NCBI GenBank assembly: GCA_036522155.1
Contig: DATDGI010000462.1
Span: forward strand, 1-17,721
Source of the DNA: UBA9676 sp036522155
Lineage (GTDB): Bacteria > Actinomycetota > Actinomycetes > Streptosporangiales > Streptosporangiaceae
Direction of reading: 5' to 3'
DNA: 17,721 nt
A program made the translations under genes and the position numbers. The first letter of the stretch is position 1. The number at the start of each line of letters is the position of its first letter. This document shows positions 7,812-15,004 of this stretch, piece by piece. Below the pieces are notes generated by a model. It ran no database searches and was not told the DNA's origin. It saw only the letters and a list, made by a program, of their open reading frames with translations.

Positions 7812-10049
7812 TCACTCGTTGCGGGCCGTCTCCGGCCCGGTGATCCGCTGCAGCAGCGGGAGCGTGGCGGCGATGATCCCGAACGAGATGACCAGCCCGC
7901 CGAGGACGCTGAGGTAGTACGCGGCCCCCGGGGACCGCAGCGGGACGCTGAACTGGGATTGCAGGAACAGGTCGGCGCCGAGCAGGCCGGTTCCCACCGC
8001 GATCGCCGACGCGGCGAGCAGGGGCACGGCGGACTCCAGGGTGACCACCCGGCGCAGCATGCGCAGCGGGACGCCGGTGAGGCGCAGCAGGCTGAACGGG
8101 CGTTTGCGGTCGGTCAGGCCGGCCGCCACGCTCACCGCCAGGCTGCACCCGGCGATCAGCAGGCTGGCAAGGATCACGGCGTCCGCATCACGCTGCCACT
8201 GGGTGATCTGCGCGTTGGCCTCCGCGGCGCGCTCGCCGACGGTGAGAGCGGAGCTCAGGTAGGGGAAGGCGGTCTCCATGACGGTCCTGGCCCGCTCGGT
8301 CGCCGGGGCTGACCCGTTGGTGGCCACGACCACCACCCGGCCCGGGAGGCTGCCCAGCCGGCCGGGCGGCACGGCCGCCGACGGCCAGACATGGCCGATC
8401 ATGGACGCCGGGCGGGTGTCGGTGAAGTCGGGGGTGACGGCGGCCACGCGTGCCCCGGCCGGGCAACGGCCGAGCGCGGGCGTACCCGGGAGCTGGGCGC
8501 AGGACACCAGGCCCGTGTCCGGGTTAGCCGCCCCGAGGTCGGCGTAGATCACCGCCACCCCGCGGACGCCATGGATCGCGCGCAACCTGGCCAGCACCCC
8601 CGCCGGTACCGGGGCCGCGGACAGCGCCGGCCGGCCCGACGCGGTGGGACCGCCGATGAACTGGTCCACCAGCAAGTCGGCGGCCTGGGCGCCACCGGCC
8701 GGCGCGCCCTGGTCGGCGACCAGCGTGACGATAATGCCGGTAGCCACGCTGGCGACGAACAGGGCGAGGATGAGCCCGCTGACCGCGCGGAAGGCGGCGC
8801 GCGGGTTGTCCGCGAGCCGCCGCCCGGCGATGAGCGCGGCCGGGTGGCGGGCGCGCCCGCTCAGCGCCCGTGATCCGGCCATGGTCAGCCACGGGCCCGC
8901 CACCATCAGTCCCACGATGAGCAGGAGGAAGCCAGGGAAGAACGCGTCGGTCTGGCCCTGGGCGCTGCCGGGATGGCCGGCGGCGGCGAAGTAGGCCAGC
9001 TCGCCGATACCAGCGAGCAGCGGGATCACCCGCCACGCCCGCGGCGGCGTCCGGGTGACCCGGCGGCTCACCCCGAGCGGTGAGATCTGCACCCGGCGCA
9101 GCGCGATGCGGGCCACCACCGCGGCCAGCACCGGCACGCCGACCGCGCCGAGCAGGATGTCGGCCAGGCTGAGCGACAGATCGCCGGGGAAGAACGTCTC
9201 ACCGGTCAGCGGGATCCGCGCCACCACCGGGCGGAGCAGGAAGAACAGGCCGAAGCCGGCCGCCACCCCGGCGACCGCGGCCACGGATGCCTCCACCGAG
9301 GAGACCAGTGAGACCTGCCGCGGCGTCGCGCCGGCCAGGCGCATCGCGGCGAACCGCTGCTCCCGGCGGGCGGCCGCCAGCCTGGTCGCGGTGCTAATGA
9401 ACGTGAGCACCGGGAACAGCAACGCGACCGCCGCGACGGCGAGAATGATCTCCAGCGTGCCGGCGCTGCCCCCGGCGCCGGCCAGCACGGCGGCCGTGCC
9501 CGCCGTGGTGATGCTGCGGACCTGCTCGGACCCCGGCGCACCGGCCAGCTGCCGCGTGGTGTGCCCGAGGACGATGACCAGCGAGTCCGGGGAAGGGAGC
9601 GCCGAGGGGCCAATCGTGCCGGCCTGGTGCCCAGGGAAACGGTCGCCAAGCTCGGCGGACGGGGTGGTGCGCAGCAGCCGGCTCAGCGCAGGCGAGGCGT
9701 AGAACTGGCCCGGGCCGGGCAGGCGCGGGATGCCGGGCGGGACCGGTGAGTTCGGCCCGGTGGCGGCGACATCAACCCGCTCGATGACCCGGCCGGCGAA
9801 CGTGTCGGTGCGGGACAGCCACACCAGCGGGTCGCGCCCAGAACCACCGGGGCCGGCCGGGCCGGAGGCTGGCGTGCCGGTGCTGATGAGCCACGCGCCC
9901 CGGGCGTCCTGGGCCTTGATGGCGTTGATACCAGCCAGCGTGATCAGCAGCATGCCGACGCCGAGGGCGACCGCTGCGGCGGTGACGGCGAGCCGGACCG
10001 CTGCCTCCCGGCCACCGCCCAGGGTCAGGCGCAGGCCAAGCCGGATCAC
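7812..10049 (-). CDS. ABC transporter permease, FtsX/MacB-type duplicated
   Basis: A 745-residue permease with two FtsX-like modules, working with the ATPase encoded immediately upstream. An N-terminal helix (about 20-42) is followed by a roughly 150-residue extracytoplasmic domain. Next come helices near 199-222, 255-276 and 294-317, then 343-358, 371-392 and 422-446, a second extracytoplasmic domain (about 450-620), and three C-terminal helices (about 624-645, 673-695 and 713-735). The conserved FtsX cytoplasmic loop appears twice, as EQRFAAMRLAGATPRQV (230-246) and RPFSLLRLTGVPLRML (about 651-666). About ten helices with two large external domains is the usual plan for actinobacterial exporters of this type. 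These are thought to act on peptides, drugs or lipids at the membrane surface; the substrate is unknown. The GTG start overlaps the ATPase stop by four bases (GTGA). Confidence 0.92.
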   Translation of the reverse strand: MIRLGLRLTLGGGREAAVRLAVTAAAVALGVGMLLITLAGINAIKAQDARGAWLISTGTPASGPAGPGGSGRDPLVWLSRTDTFAGRVIERVDVAATGPNSPVPPGIPRLPGPGQFYASPALSRLLRTTPSAELGDRFPGHQAGTIGPSALPSPDSLVIVLGHTTRQLAGAPGSEQVRSITTAGTAAVLAGAGGSAGTLEIILAVAAVALLFPVLTFISTATRLAAARREQRFAAMRLAGATPRQVSLVSSVEASVAAVAGVAAGFGLFFLLRPVVARIPLTGETFFPGDLSLSLADILLGAVGVPVLAAVVARIALRRVQISPLGVSRRVTRTPPRAWRVIPLLAGIGELAYFAAAGHPGSAQGQTDAFFPGFLLLIVGLMVAGPWLTMAGSRALSGRARHPAALIAGRRLADNPRAAFRAVSGLILALFVASVATGIIVTLVADQGAPAGGAQAADLLVDQFIGGPTASGRPALSAAPVPAGVLARLRAIHGVRGVAVIYADLGAANPDTGLVSCAQLPGTPALGRCPAGARVAAVTPDFTDTRPASMIGHVWPSAAVPPGRLGSLPGRVVVVATNGSAPATERARTVMETAFPYLSSALTVGERAAEANAQITQWQRDADAVILASLLIAGCSLAVSVAAGLTDRKRPFSLLRLTGVPLRMLRRVVTLESAVPLLAASAIAVGTGLLGADLFLQSQFSVPLRSPGAAYYLSVLGGLVISFGIIAATLPLLQRITGPETARNE

Positions 10050-10765
10050 GGCGCGGTCCGGGCGGGGGCGGGCGAGGTTACCTGGCCGTCGCGGACGATG
10101 ATCTCGCGGTCGGCGTAGGCGGCCACCCGGGGCTCGTGCGTGACCAGAACCACGGACGTGCCCCGATCCCGGGCGGCGGCGGTGAGCAAGTTCATCACCT
10201 GCTCGCCGGCCAGCGAGTCCAGCGACCCGGTTGGCTCGTCAGCGAACAGCACTTCCGGGCCGGCCACCAGGCCCCGGGCCAGCGCGACCCGCTGCGCCTG
10301 GCCGCCCGACATCTCCCCGGAGCGGTGCCCTTCCAGCCCGTCCAGGCCGAGCCGCCCGAACCACTCCCGGGCCCTGGCCAGCGCTTCGGCCCGGCGGGCG
10401 CCGGCCAGCAGCAGCGGCAGCGCGACGTTCTCCTCCGCGGTCAGTTCGGGCACGAGCTGACCGAACTGGAACACGAACCCGAAGTGATCCCGGCGCAGCG
10501 CGCTGCGCTCGTTTTCCCGCAGCGTGTCGATTCTGCGCCCAGCGAAGCTGACCTGGCCGGAGTCGGGCACCAGGATGCCGGCCAGGCAATGCAGCAGTGT
10601 CGACTTGCCCGACCCGCTGGGCCCCATGACGGCGAGGATCTCCCCGCGGCGCACGGAGACGCTGGCCCCGCGCAGCGCCGGGGTCGGCCCGAACGACTTC
10701 ACCACCTGCCGTGCCTCGATCACCGGCTCAGCCCGCCGTGCGGCCGCGGGCAATCCGGCGGTCAT
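10046..10765 (-). CDS. ABC transporter ATP-binding protein (MacB/LolD-type)
   Basis: A 239-residue ATPase subunit that powers the neighbouring permease. All nucleotide-binding motifs are present: Walker A GPSGSGKST (48-56), Q-loop Gln100 in FGFVFQ, a slightly altered signature MSGGQ (152-156, normally LSGGQ), Walker B VLFADEP with catalytic Glu177, D-loop GSLDS, and H-loop His200 in LVTHEP. The SLD and RRDHFGFVFQ segments are typical of the MacB/LolD export group. The frame extends 18 codons further upstream, but the ATG at 10765 overlaps the padR stop as ATGA and begins the natural N terminus, so I chose it. That makes padR, ATPase and permease one translationally coupled operon. Confidence 0.94.
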   Translation of the reverse strand: MTAGLPAAARRAEPVIEARQVVKSFGPTPALRGASVSVRRGEILAVMGPSGSGKSTLLHCLAGILVPDSGQVSFAGRRIDTLRENERSALRRDHFGFVFQFGQLVPELTAEENVALPLLLAGARRAEALARAREWFGRLGLDGLEGHRSGEMSGGQAQRVALARGLVAGPEVLFADEPTGSLDSLAGEQVMNLLTAAARDRGTSVVLVTHEPRVAAYADREIIVRDGQVTSPAPARTAP

Positions 10766-11286
10766 CGCCGCACCGCCTGGGCCAGCGCGTCGAGCCGGGC
10801 CGCGGTCATATCGATCCACCGCAGGTCGGCTTCCAGATGGAACAGCCCGTAGTCGGCCAGGAACACATCAAGCAGGACACCGGCCTGCTTGAGCTCGGTC
10901 AGCTCCCGCATCCGCCGCAGGTGCGCCGTCCGCTGGATGTCGAGGTAGCGGTCCGCCGGGCGGCCGAGCATCAGCGCCAGCACCACCTTGCTGAACAGCA
11001 CGCTTTGCAGGTGCGGCTCTGGCTCGGCCGGCTCGGCCAGCCAGGTTTCGACCTCGGTCACCCCCGACTCGGTGATCAGATAGCGCCTGCGCTCGGGGCC
11101 CGCCCCCGGCTCTGCCTCCCCCGCCACCACCTTGCCGTCCCGGGCCAGCCGGGCCAGCGTGGCATACACCTGGCCGAACGGCAGCGGCTTGCCCCGGCCG
11201 AAGTAGGCATCGTAGTCACGCTTCAGCTCGTAGCCGTGGCTCGGCTCCCGCTCCAGCAGGCCCAGCATCGTCAGAGGAACGCTCAT
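10762..11286 (-). CDS. PadR family transcriptional regulator
   Basis: A 174-residue PadR regulator with an N-terminal winged helix and a C-terminal helical dimerisation region (PadR_C-like, about 90-174). The family hallmark is MLGLLEREPSHGYELKRDYD (7-26), followed by FGQVYATLARLARDGKVV (about 37-54) and the wing RRRYLITESGVTEVETWL (66-83). PadR proteins usually repress drug-efflux or stress genes and lose DNA binding when they bind a ligand. The frame opens at a GTG at 11331, but the ATG at 11286 matches the usual family N terminus, so I prefer it even though no clear ribosome site precedes it. It heads the exporter operon, with its stop overlapping the ATPase start, and an inverted repeat lies 12-26 nt upstream. 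Autorepression is therefore likely. Confidence 0.9.
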   Translation of the reverse strand: MSVPLTMLGLLEREPSHGYELKRDYDAYFGRGKPLPFGQVYATLARLARDGKVVAGEAEPGAGPERRRYLITESGVTEVETWLAEPAEPEPHLQSVLFSKVVLALMLGRPADRYLDIQRTAHLRRMRELTELKQAGVLLDVFLADYGLFHLEADLRWIDMTAARLDALAQAVRR

Positions 11287-11297
11287 AAACTGCGAGC

Positions 11298-11312
11298 ATA
11301 CACGTAATGTAT
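11298..11312 (-). promoter_or_regulatory. Candidate PadR operator (ATACA-N5-TGTAT)
   Basis: A perfect 5-bp inverted repeat, ATACA at 11298-11302 and TGTAT at 11308-11312 separated by 5 nt, sits 12 nt upstream of the preferred padR ATG. It is AT-rich in an otherwise GC-rich region. PadR proteins bind short dyads with TGT/ACA half-sites over their own promoters, so this is the likely autoregulatory site. It also contains the best -10-like sequence on the minus strand. Confidence 0.5.
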
Positions 11313-11328
11313 ACGCTGAGCAGATACT

Positions 11329-11360
11329 CACCCAGCGTCATATGCCGCCCTCGCTGGGTG
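11329..11360 (-). terminator. Hairpin between the yciI-like gene and padR, candidate terminator
   Basis: A perfect 9-bp inverted repeat, CACCCAGCG (11329-11337) and CGCTGGGTG (11352-11360) with a 14-nt loop, begins 6 nt after the YciI-like stop on the minus strand. It would separate that gene from the padR operon. There is no T-run after it. It abuts the padR promoter region, so a regulatory role is also possible. Confidence 0.5.
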
Positions 11361-11365
11361 CGGGG

Positions 11366-11668
11366 TTAGACGGCGACGAACTCGCTGACCTGGAGAGTGC
11401 CTCCCCGGCCGATGAAGGGGTGAGTGGACAGCAGCTTCTTCGCTGCCTCGACGTCGCTCGCCTCGATGATGGTGAAGCCGTTGACCTCGACCTCGGCCGC
11501 GGGCTCACCCGCGGCGAGGCGAGCCACCGTGCGGACCGGGGCGCCGGGCTCGGTCACCGCGCCGCCAGATTCCGCGAGCCACGCGCCAAAGGCGGCCCTG
11601 GCCTGGGCCATGAGCTCAGGATCATGCGGCATTCCGCCGCCGACATAGGTCACGAGGAATTTTGGCAC
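11366..11668 (-). CDS. YciI family (DGPF/YCII-related) protein
   Basis: A 100-residue single-domain protein of the YCII-related family, small alpha/beta ferredoxin-like dimers of mostly unknown enzymatic role, often found next to sigma factors or in secondary metabolism. The opening MPKFLVTYVGG, the central AFGAWLAESGGAV (about 26-38) and the closing ASDVEAAKKLLSTHPFIG (about 70-87) match the family pattern, in which a late HP motif and a C-terminal strand complete the fold. Two adjacent GTG codons are possible starts. The second, at 11668, has GGAGG five bases upstream, a better spacing than the two bases available to 11671. The gene is divergent from the APH-type kinase gene, and a hairpin terminator follows it. 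Confidence 0.82.
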   Translation of the reverse strand: MPKFLVTYVGGGMPHDPELMAQARAAFGAWLAESGGAVTEPGAPVRTVARLAAGEPAAEVEVNGFTIIEASDVEAAKKLLSTHPFIGRGGTLQVSEFVAV

Positions 11669-11752
11669 CACAGCCTCCAGGGCTAGGTGAAATTATTCTC
11701 TGGCTGACCCTAGCAGTGGCCGGTCCCGGTCCTCCGCCTGTGCCGATGCCGC

Positions 11753-11781
11753 TTGACGCGCCACCAGCGCATCGGCAGTGT
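11753..11781 (+). promoter_or_regulatory. Candidate promoter giving a leaderless APH-type mRNA
   Basis: A -35-like TTGACG (11753-11758) is followed after 17 nt by CAGTGT (11776-11781). The expected transcription start falls at about 11787-11789, on the GTG at 11788. No ribosome-binding sequence precedes that GTG, which fits a leaderless transcript, a common arrangement in actinobacteria. The -10 match is poor. Confidence 0.35.
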
Positions 11782-11787
11782 GCTGCC

Positions 11788-12678
11788 GTGAGGGCCTTTG
11801 CCGTGCCCAGATACCTGGCCGAGACGGCGCGCCGCGACAGCGGCGTTAGCCGCTGGATGGTCGGCCTGCCTGCCATCGTGGCCGACCTGGCTGGCCGGTG
11901 GTCGCTGCGGGTGGGCGAGCCGTTCCAGCCGGGCGGTCAGTGCTCATGGACGGCACCGGTCACCGACCCGTCCGGCACCGGCCTGGTGCTCAAGGTGGAG
12001 TTCCGGTTTCCCGGCGGCGACGAGCGGGACGAGGCCGCCGGGCTGCGGGTGTGGGGCGGGAACGGGGCCGTCCGCCTGCACGCTGCCCACGAGAGCGAAT
12101 CGGCGTACGGGTTGCTGATGGAGCGGTGCGTGCCCGGCACCGCGCTGGGCCAGGTTCTGCCCGAGCCCGAGCAGGATCAGGTCGTGGCCAGGCTGCTGCG
12201 CCAGCTATGGGCGCAGCCCCATGATGCCTACTCGTTCCGCCCGCTGGCGGACATGTGCGCGGCCTGGGCCGATGAGTTCGAGCAGGAATACGCCGCCTCC
12301 GGTACCGCTGACCGGCTCGATCCCGGCCTGGCCAGGGCCGGGATCGAGCTGTTCCGGGCCCTGCCAGGGACCGCGGACCGCCAGGTGCTGCTGTGCACCG
12401 ACCTGCATGGCGACAACATCCTCGCCGCGGAGCGGGCGCCGTGGCTGGTCATCGACCCCAAGCCATACGTCGGCGACCCCGCCTACGACGTGCTGCAGCA
12501 CATGCTCAACTGCGAGGCCAGGCTCGCCGCCGACCCGGCCGGCCTGGCGGACCGGATGGCGGTCCTGGCCGGTCTTGACGCCGGGCGGGTGCGGCAGTGG
12601 CTGTTCGCCAGGTGCGTGCAGGAGTCGATCGGCTCACCGCTCATGCGCCAGGCGGCCAGGCAGCTGACGCCGGCCTAG
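11788..12678 (+). CDS. APH(6)/hydroxyurea-type small-molecule kinase
   Basis: A 296-residue protein of the aminoglycoside/hydroxyurea phosphotransferase family, which contains streptomycin 6-kinases. It is predicted to transfer phosphate from ATP to a hydroxyl of a small molecule. The ATP-anchoring Lys is K69 (LVLKVEF). The catalytic loop is CTDLHGDNIL (203-212) with Asp205 as base and Asn210. The metal-binding Asp223 lies in VIDPKPYVGDPAYD. The opening FAVPRYLAETARR and LPAIVADLAGRWSL are typical of this subgroup. The frame is open from 11662 and includes an ATG at 11746, but family alignment supports a start near the GTG at 11788. Most chromosomal actinobacterial homologues are not proven resistance genes, so I do not claim streptomycin resistance. 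A 6-bp hairpin follows the stop. Confidence 0.85.
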   Translation: MRAFAVPRYLAETARRDSGVSRWMVGLPAIVADLAGRWSLRVGEPFQPGGQCSWTAPVTDPSGTGLVLKVEFRFPGGDERDEAAGLRVWGGNGAVRLHAAHESESAYGLLMERCVPGTALGQVLPEPEQDQVVARLLRQLWAQPHDAYSFRPLADMCAAWADEFEQEYAASGTADRLDPGLARAGIELFRALPGTADRQVLLCTDLHGDNILAAERAPWLVIDPKPYVGDPAYDVLQHMLNCEARLAADPAGLADRMAVLAGLDAGRVRQWLFARCVQESIGSPLMRQAARQLTPA

Positions 12679-12687
12679 CCCGCCGCC

Positions 12688-12706
12688 GGCCGCGGTTCAT
12701 GCGGCC
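12688..12706 (+). terminator. Short hairpin after the APH-type kinase gene
   Basis: GGCCGC (12688-12693) and GCGGCC (12701-12706) form a 6-bp stem with a 7-nt loop, 9 nt after the stop. There is no T-tract. It is a weak terminator candidate. Confidence 0.3.
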
Positions 12707-12732
12707 AGAAGCAGCCAGCGCCACTCGGGCTA

Positions 12733-12761
12733 TCGACCGCCGCCCGCGCGCGGCCTAGGAT
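12733..12761 (+). promoter_or_regulatory. Candidate housekeeping promoter for the 55-aa membrane protein gene
   Basis: TCGACC (12733-12738), a 4/6 match to TTGACA, and TAGGAT (12756-12761), a common actinobacterial -10, are separated by exactly 17 nt. Transcription would start near 12768, about 57 nt before the small ORF's ATG. Confidence 0.5.
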
Positions 12762-12824
12762 CTGGCTGATACAGGGCCGGGGCCTAGCCAGCCCCCGCAT
12801 CAAGGCCCGCGAGGGAGCTGTCCC

Positions 12825-12992
12825 ATGTCCCGTCTCCTGCCCGCCTACCAGGGGGCTCCCTATCGCCAGCCACCCCGGCCGCCCCGCCGCTACCGGGTCC
12901 TGAGAATCCTGCGGCGGGCCCTGATCGTCGCCGCTGTGCTGGCCCTGTTCTTCATCACCGCCGCCCTGCTCATGCAGGGCCGCCCGTACTAG
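12825..12992 (+). CDS. Small one-helix membrane protein, 55 aa
   Basis: A short open frame encoding 55 residues. The N-terminal half is cytoplasmic-looking, proline- and arginine-rich (QPPRPPRRYRVLRILRR, about 15-31). It is followed by a single strongly hydrophobic helix (ALIVAAVLALFFITAALLM, about 32-50) and ends in QGRPY. By the positive-inside pattern the N terminus faces the cytoplasm. A ribosome site (GAGGGAG) lies about eight bases before the ATG and a -35/-10 pair sits further upstream, so expression signals are complete. I recognise no family. It could be a small membrane-protein partner or regulator. Confidence 0.6.
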   Translation: MSRLLPAYQGAPYRQPPRPPRRYRVLRILRRALIVAAVLALFFITAALLMQGRPY

Positions 12993-13200
12993 GCCCAGCC
13001 CACCCCGTTCCGCGCTGACTCATCGCCCGCCGTCCGGCCATCCCGTCGTGGCCGGTGTGAGCCAAGTTGCCTCCTGGCGCGCAGGCGACTCCAGTGACAA
13101 CCAGTCCATGCTTTTGCGCAGGTCAGTGCGTTCTTCATGTCATCCCGCACACCCCGCTGGGCGTCACATAACCAGCAGTTGGTGCAGATGGGAGGCACCC
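12993..13200 (+). other. 208-nt intergenic region, no gene seen
   Basis: The frame of the downstream gene is open from 13048, but that stretch looks non-coding (mixed, Ser/Arg-rich translation without a ribosome site), and a good start lies at 13201. I see no convincing promoter hexamers or hairpin here. Confidence 0.4.
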
Positions 13201-13566
13201 ATGAACATTGCCGCATCGCTGCCGAAGGTGGCCGGGGTCAGCGTCACCCTGTTCGCCCTCGCCGTCGTGGTGATCGCGGGCTGGTGCGTGCCCATCATCA
13301 TCGCCGCGCTCTATGATCTGCCCCGCAAGGGCGCGATCGCCGTGCTGAGCCTGCTGCTGGGCTGGACCGGCGCCGCGTGGCTCGCTGCCCTGGTCATCGC
13401 CGTGGTGGGGGCGATCAGGGCACCAGCGCCGGCCGACCGGCGGCCGCAATACCCGGAATACCCGCAGGCCGCAACGCAGGCCTACCGGCCACAGTCACAT
13501 GGCGGGCACCGGGCCGACCATGGGTACCCGGAGTCTCCCGCACCGCGCGCCGCCCGGCGGCCCTGA
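13201..13566 (+). CDS. Superinfection immunity-domain membrane protein
   Basis: A 121-residue protein with the domain named after phage T4 Imm. Two membrane helices (about 12-37 and 46-71) flank the diagnostic segment LYDLPRKGAIAVLSLLLGWT (37-56), followed by GAAWLAALVIAVVGA. The C-terminal 45 residues are hydrophilic, rich in Pro, Tyr, Gln, His and Arg (RPQYPEYPQAATQAYRPQ, about 81-98), and probably cytoplasmic and disordered. In T4, Imm blocks DNA injection by a second phage. The many bacterial chromosomal homologues are uncharacterised and most may have other membrane roles. The ATG has GGGAGG seven bases upstream, which favours it over the in-frame codon at 13048. No phage genes are nearby. 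Confidence 0.8.
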   Translation: MNIAASLPKVAGVSVTLFALAVVVIAGWCVPIIIAALYDLPRKGAIAVLSLLLGWTGAAWLAALVIAVVGAIRAPAPADRRPQYPEYPQAATQAYRPQSHGGHRADHGYPESPAPRAARRP

Positions 13567-13649
13567 GCGCCGGCCCTTGAGCAATGAGCTCCGGCTATGG
13601 GGTCGGGGCAGCCCCCCGCAGCGGTCATCCCACCGTGCGGTCATACCCA

Positions 13650-14225
13650 TCAAATCCAGGAAAGAGCCGCCCCGGGCCCGTCCTGACCCCAGCGCGCCGC
13701 CCGGCGGCCTGTTCCCGGGCCAGTGTAAATTCCTTGCTGCGTAGGCAGCTGGCCGCCGGGGCGCTGGCCACGCCTGGAGGCGCGCCTCTGGGTTGCCAGC
13801 ATGGACAACGAGGCGAACACGCTCCCCGTCCCCCCGAGCGCCAGCCAAGCCGACACCGGGTCCCCCGCCTTAATGGTGAAGACGGAGGCCGCCCAGGCCA
13901 CGCCAGCGAGGATGGCCGTAGCCATGACCGCGCGGTCGCGCGGCCCGATGTTCGCGTGCACCGGGGCACTGCCCTTGGCCGGTGCGGGCCCAGGCGGCAC
14001 GGCCGCCAGCCCGGGAGGGATGTCGGCGGTAACCGGGGCCAGCTCACCGTAGGTGCGCGACGCGAATACCTGGCTGACCCTCGCGTCGAACTCGTCCTTG
14101 GTCACCAGGCCGTACACGTAGGCGGCCTTAAGCGTTTCGATCACGCGCTCGCGTTCGGCGTGGGACGCCCGCAGATGGCTCTGGCGTTCGCTGCGTGGTT
14201 CCATACCGTCTCCGGGCCCGGCCAT
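13650..14225 (-). CDS. DUF1707 domain membrane protein
   Basis: A 191-residue protein with an N-terminal DUF1707 domain (about 18-70). It is recognised from LRASHAERERVIETLKAAY (18-36), followed by GLVTKDEFDARVSQVFASRT (39-58) and YGELAPVTADIP (59-70), the SHOCT-like helical hairpin common in actinobacterial membrane and stress proteins. A Pro/Ala linker (about 71-92) leads to two hydrophobic segments (about 99-118 and 125-144) and a basic, glycine-rich C-terminal tail of about 45 residues. Two adjacent starts exist. The ATG at 14225 has GGGAGG seven bases upstream and is preferred over the GTG at 14228. The molecular role of DUF1707 is unknown; it is often fused to membrane segments. It is divergent from the SHOCT gene and convergent with the superinfection-immunity gene. 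Confidence 0.85.
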   Translation of the reverse strand: MAGPGDGMEPRSERQSHLRASHAERERVIETLKAAYVYGLVTKDEFDARVSQVFASRTYGELAPVTADIPPGLAAVPPGPAPAKGSAPVHANIGPRDRAVMATAILAGVAWAASVFTIKAGDPVSAWLALGGTGSVFASLSMLATQRRASRRGQRPGGQLPTQQGIYTGPGTGRRAARWGQDGPGAALSWI

Positions 14226-14376
14226 CACGGCGCCTCCCTACTAACACGGGGTACCAAGAGCCTAGCTCCGCCGAGCCCATTGCGAATCGCCTGGCGACCG
14301 GAGGTGCCGCGCGCAAAGGGGCCAGCTCTTCTCTGACGTCGCCGTTTGTGCCTCGGGTGCGAATCTAAGCCGCGTG

Positions 14377-14382
14377 TATGAT
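14377..14382 (+). promoter_or_regulatory. -10-like TATGAT ahead of the SHOCT gene
   Basis: TATGAT is a 5/6 match to the consensus, located 34 nt upstream of the preferred ATG at 14417. No good -35 hexamer is found at the usual spacing. It overlaps the ATG at 14378, which argues against that earlier start. Confidence 0.35.
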
Positions 14383-14416
14383 TGCCCGATGTCTACGGCC
14401 CAGGGGTGTGGGACCG

Positions 14417-15004
14417 ATGTTTGAAAATAGGAAGAGGGCGAAGCTGTACAGCGAGGGCACGCAGACCGAGGGGCTTGTCGTACACCGGTCGGACACGAAC
14501 GAGGGCATCAATTACCGGGTCACGATCCGGGTTAAGTTCCCTGACGGCTTGACGACCGAGTTCAAGAAGTGGCTGGACTGGCATGACGTCGGGCAGCTCT
14601 ACCAGGGCAGCGTCGTTCCGGTTCGCTACGACCCGTCGGATCACTCGAAGGTCGTGCTTGACGTGCCCGCTCTTGAAGAGCGGCACGCGCGGGCAGACGC
14701 CGCCGGGAAGGCCCAGCTCGACGCGCAGTTCGCGCGCCTCGGCGAACCTGGTTCGGGGACCGGTGGCGGGCCGGGAGTCCAGGGGCTCGCGGGCCTGGGG
14801 AACCTCGGGGACCTGAAGGCACAGCTGCTCCAGGCGGCTGCTGAGAACCCGTCGTCGGTCGTCAATCTCTCGTCGGGCTGGCCGGGACGGCCCGGCTCGG
14901 ATCCCGAGGACCGCCTCGCGAAGCTTGCTGACCTGAAGGAGCGAGGCGTTCTCAGCGACGAGGAGTTCGCGGCCGAGAAGGCCAAGATCCTCGGCGAAAG
15001 CTGA
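14417..15004 (+). CDS. SHOCT domain-containing protein
   Basis: A 195-residue soluble protein. The N-terminal part (about 1-85) reads as a small beta domain (LVVHRSDTNEGINYRVTIRV, 20-39, then GSVVPVRYDPSDHSKVVLDV, 64-83), resembling the DUF3592-like module seen in proteins that handle or wrap extracellular/membrane strands. The middle (about 110-165) is glycine-rich and low-complexity. The last 30 residues form a SHOCT domain (EDRLAKLADLKERGVLSDEE, 164-183, ending EKAKILGES). SHOCT is a short helical hairpin implicated in oligomerisation or targeting. The frame opens at 14378, but that codon sits in a -10-like sequence, so the ATG at 14417 is preferred. Its last 53 nt overlap the end of the convergent PspA-like gene. 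Function unknown. Confidence 0.82.
   Translation: MFENRKRAKLYSEGTQTEGLVVHRSDTNEGINYRVTIRVKFPDGLTTEFKKWLDWHDVGQLYQGSVVPVRYDPSDHSKVVLDVPALEERHARADAAGKAQLDAQFARLGEPGSGTGGGPGVQGLAGLGNLGDLKAQLLQAAAENPSSVVNLSSGWPGRPGSDPEDRLAKLADLKERGVLSDEEFAAEKAKILGES

Noticed and set aside
11287..11331. Longer padR start at GTG 11331
   Set aside because: It would add 15 residues before the normal PadR N terminus and would place the operator-like dyad inside the coding sequence.
13567..13649. Possible bidirectional terminator between convergent genes
   Set aside because: Only very short G/C runs pair (GGGGC-AG-CCCC); there is no stable stem or T-tract.
13584..14336. 250-residue plus-strand open frame
   Set aside because: It lies opposite the DUF1707 gene, whose family motif and ribosome site are clear; the plus-strand translation has no recognisable domain.
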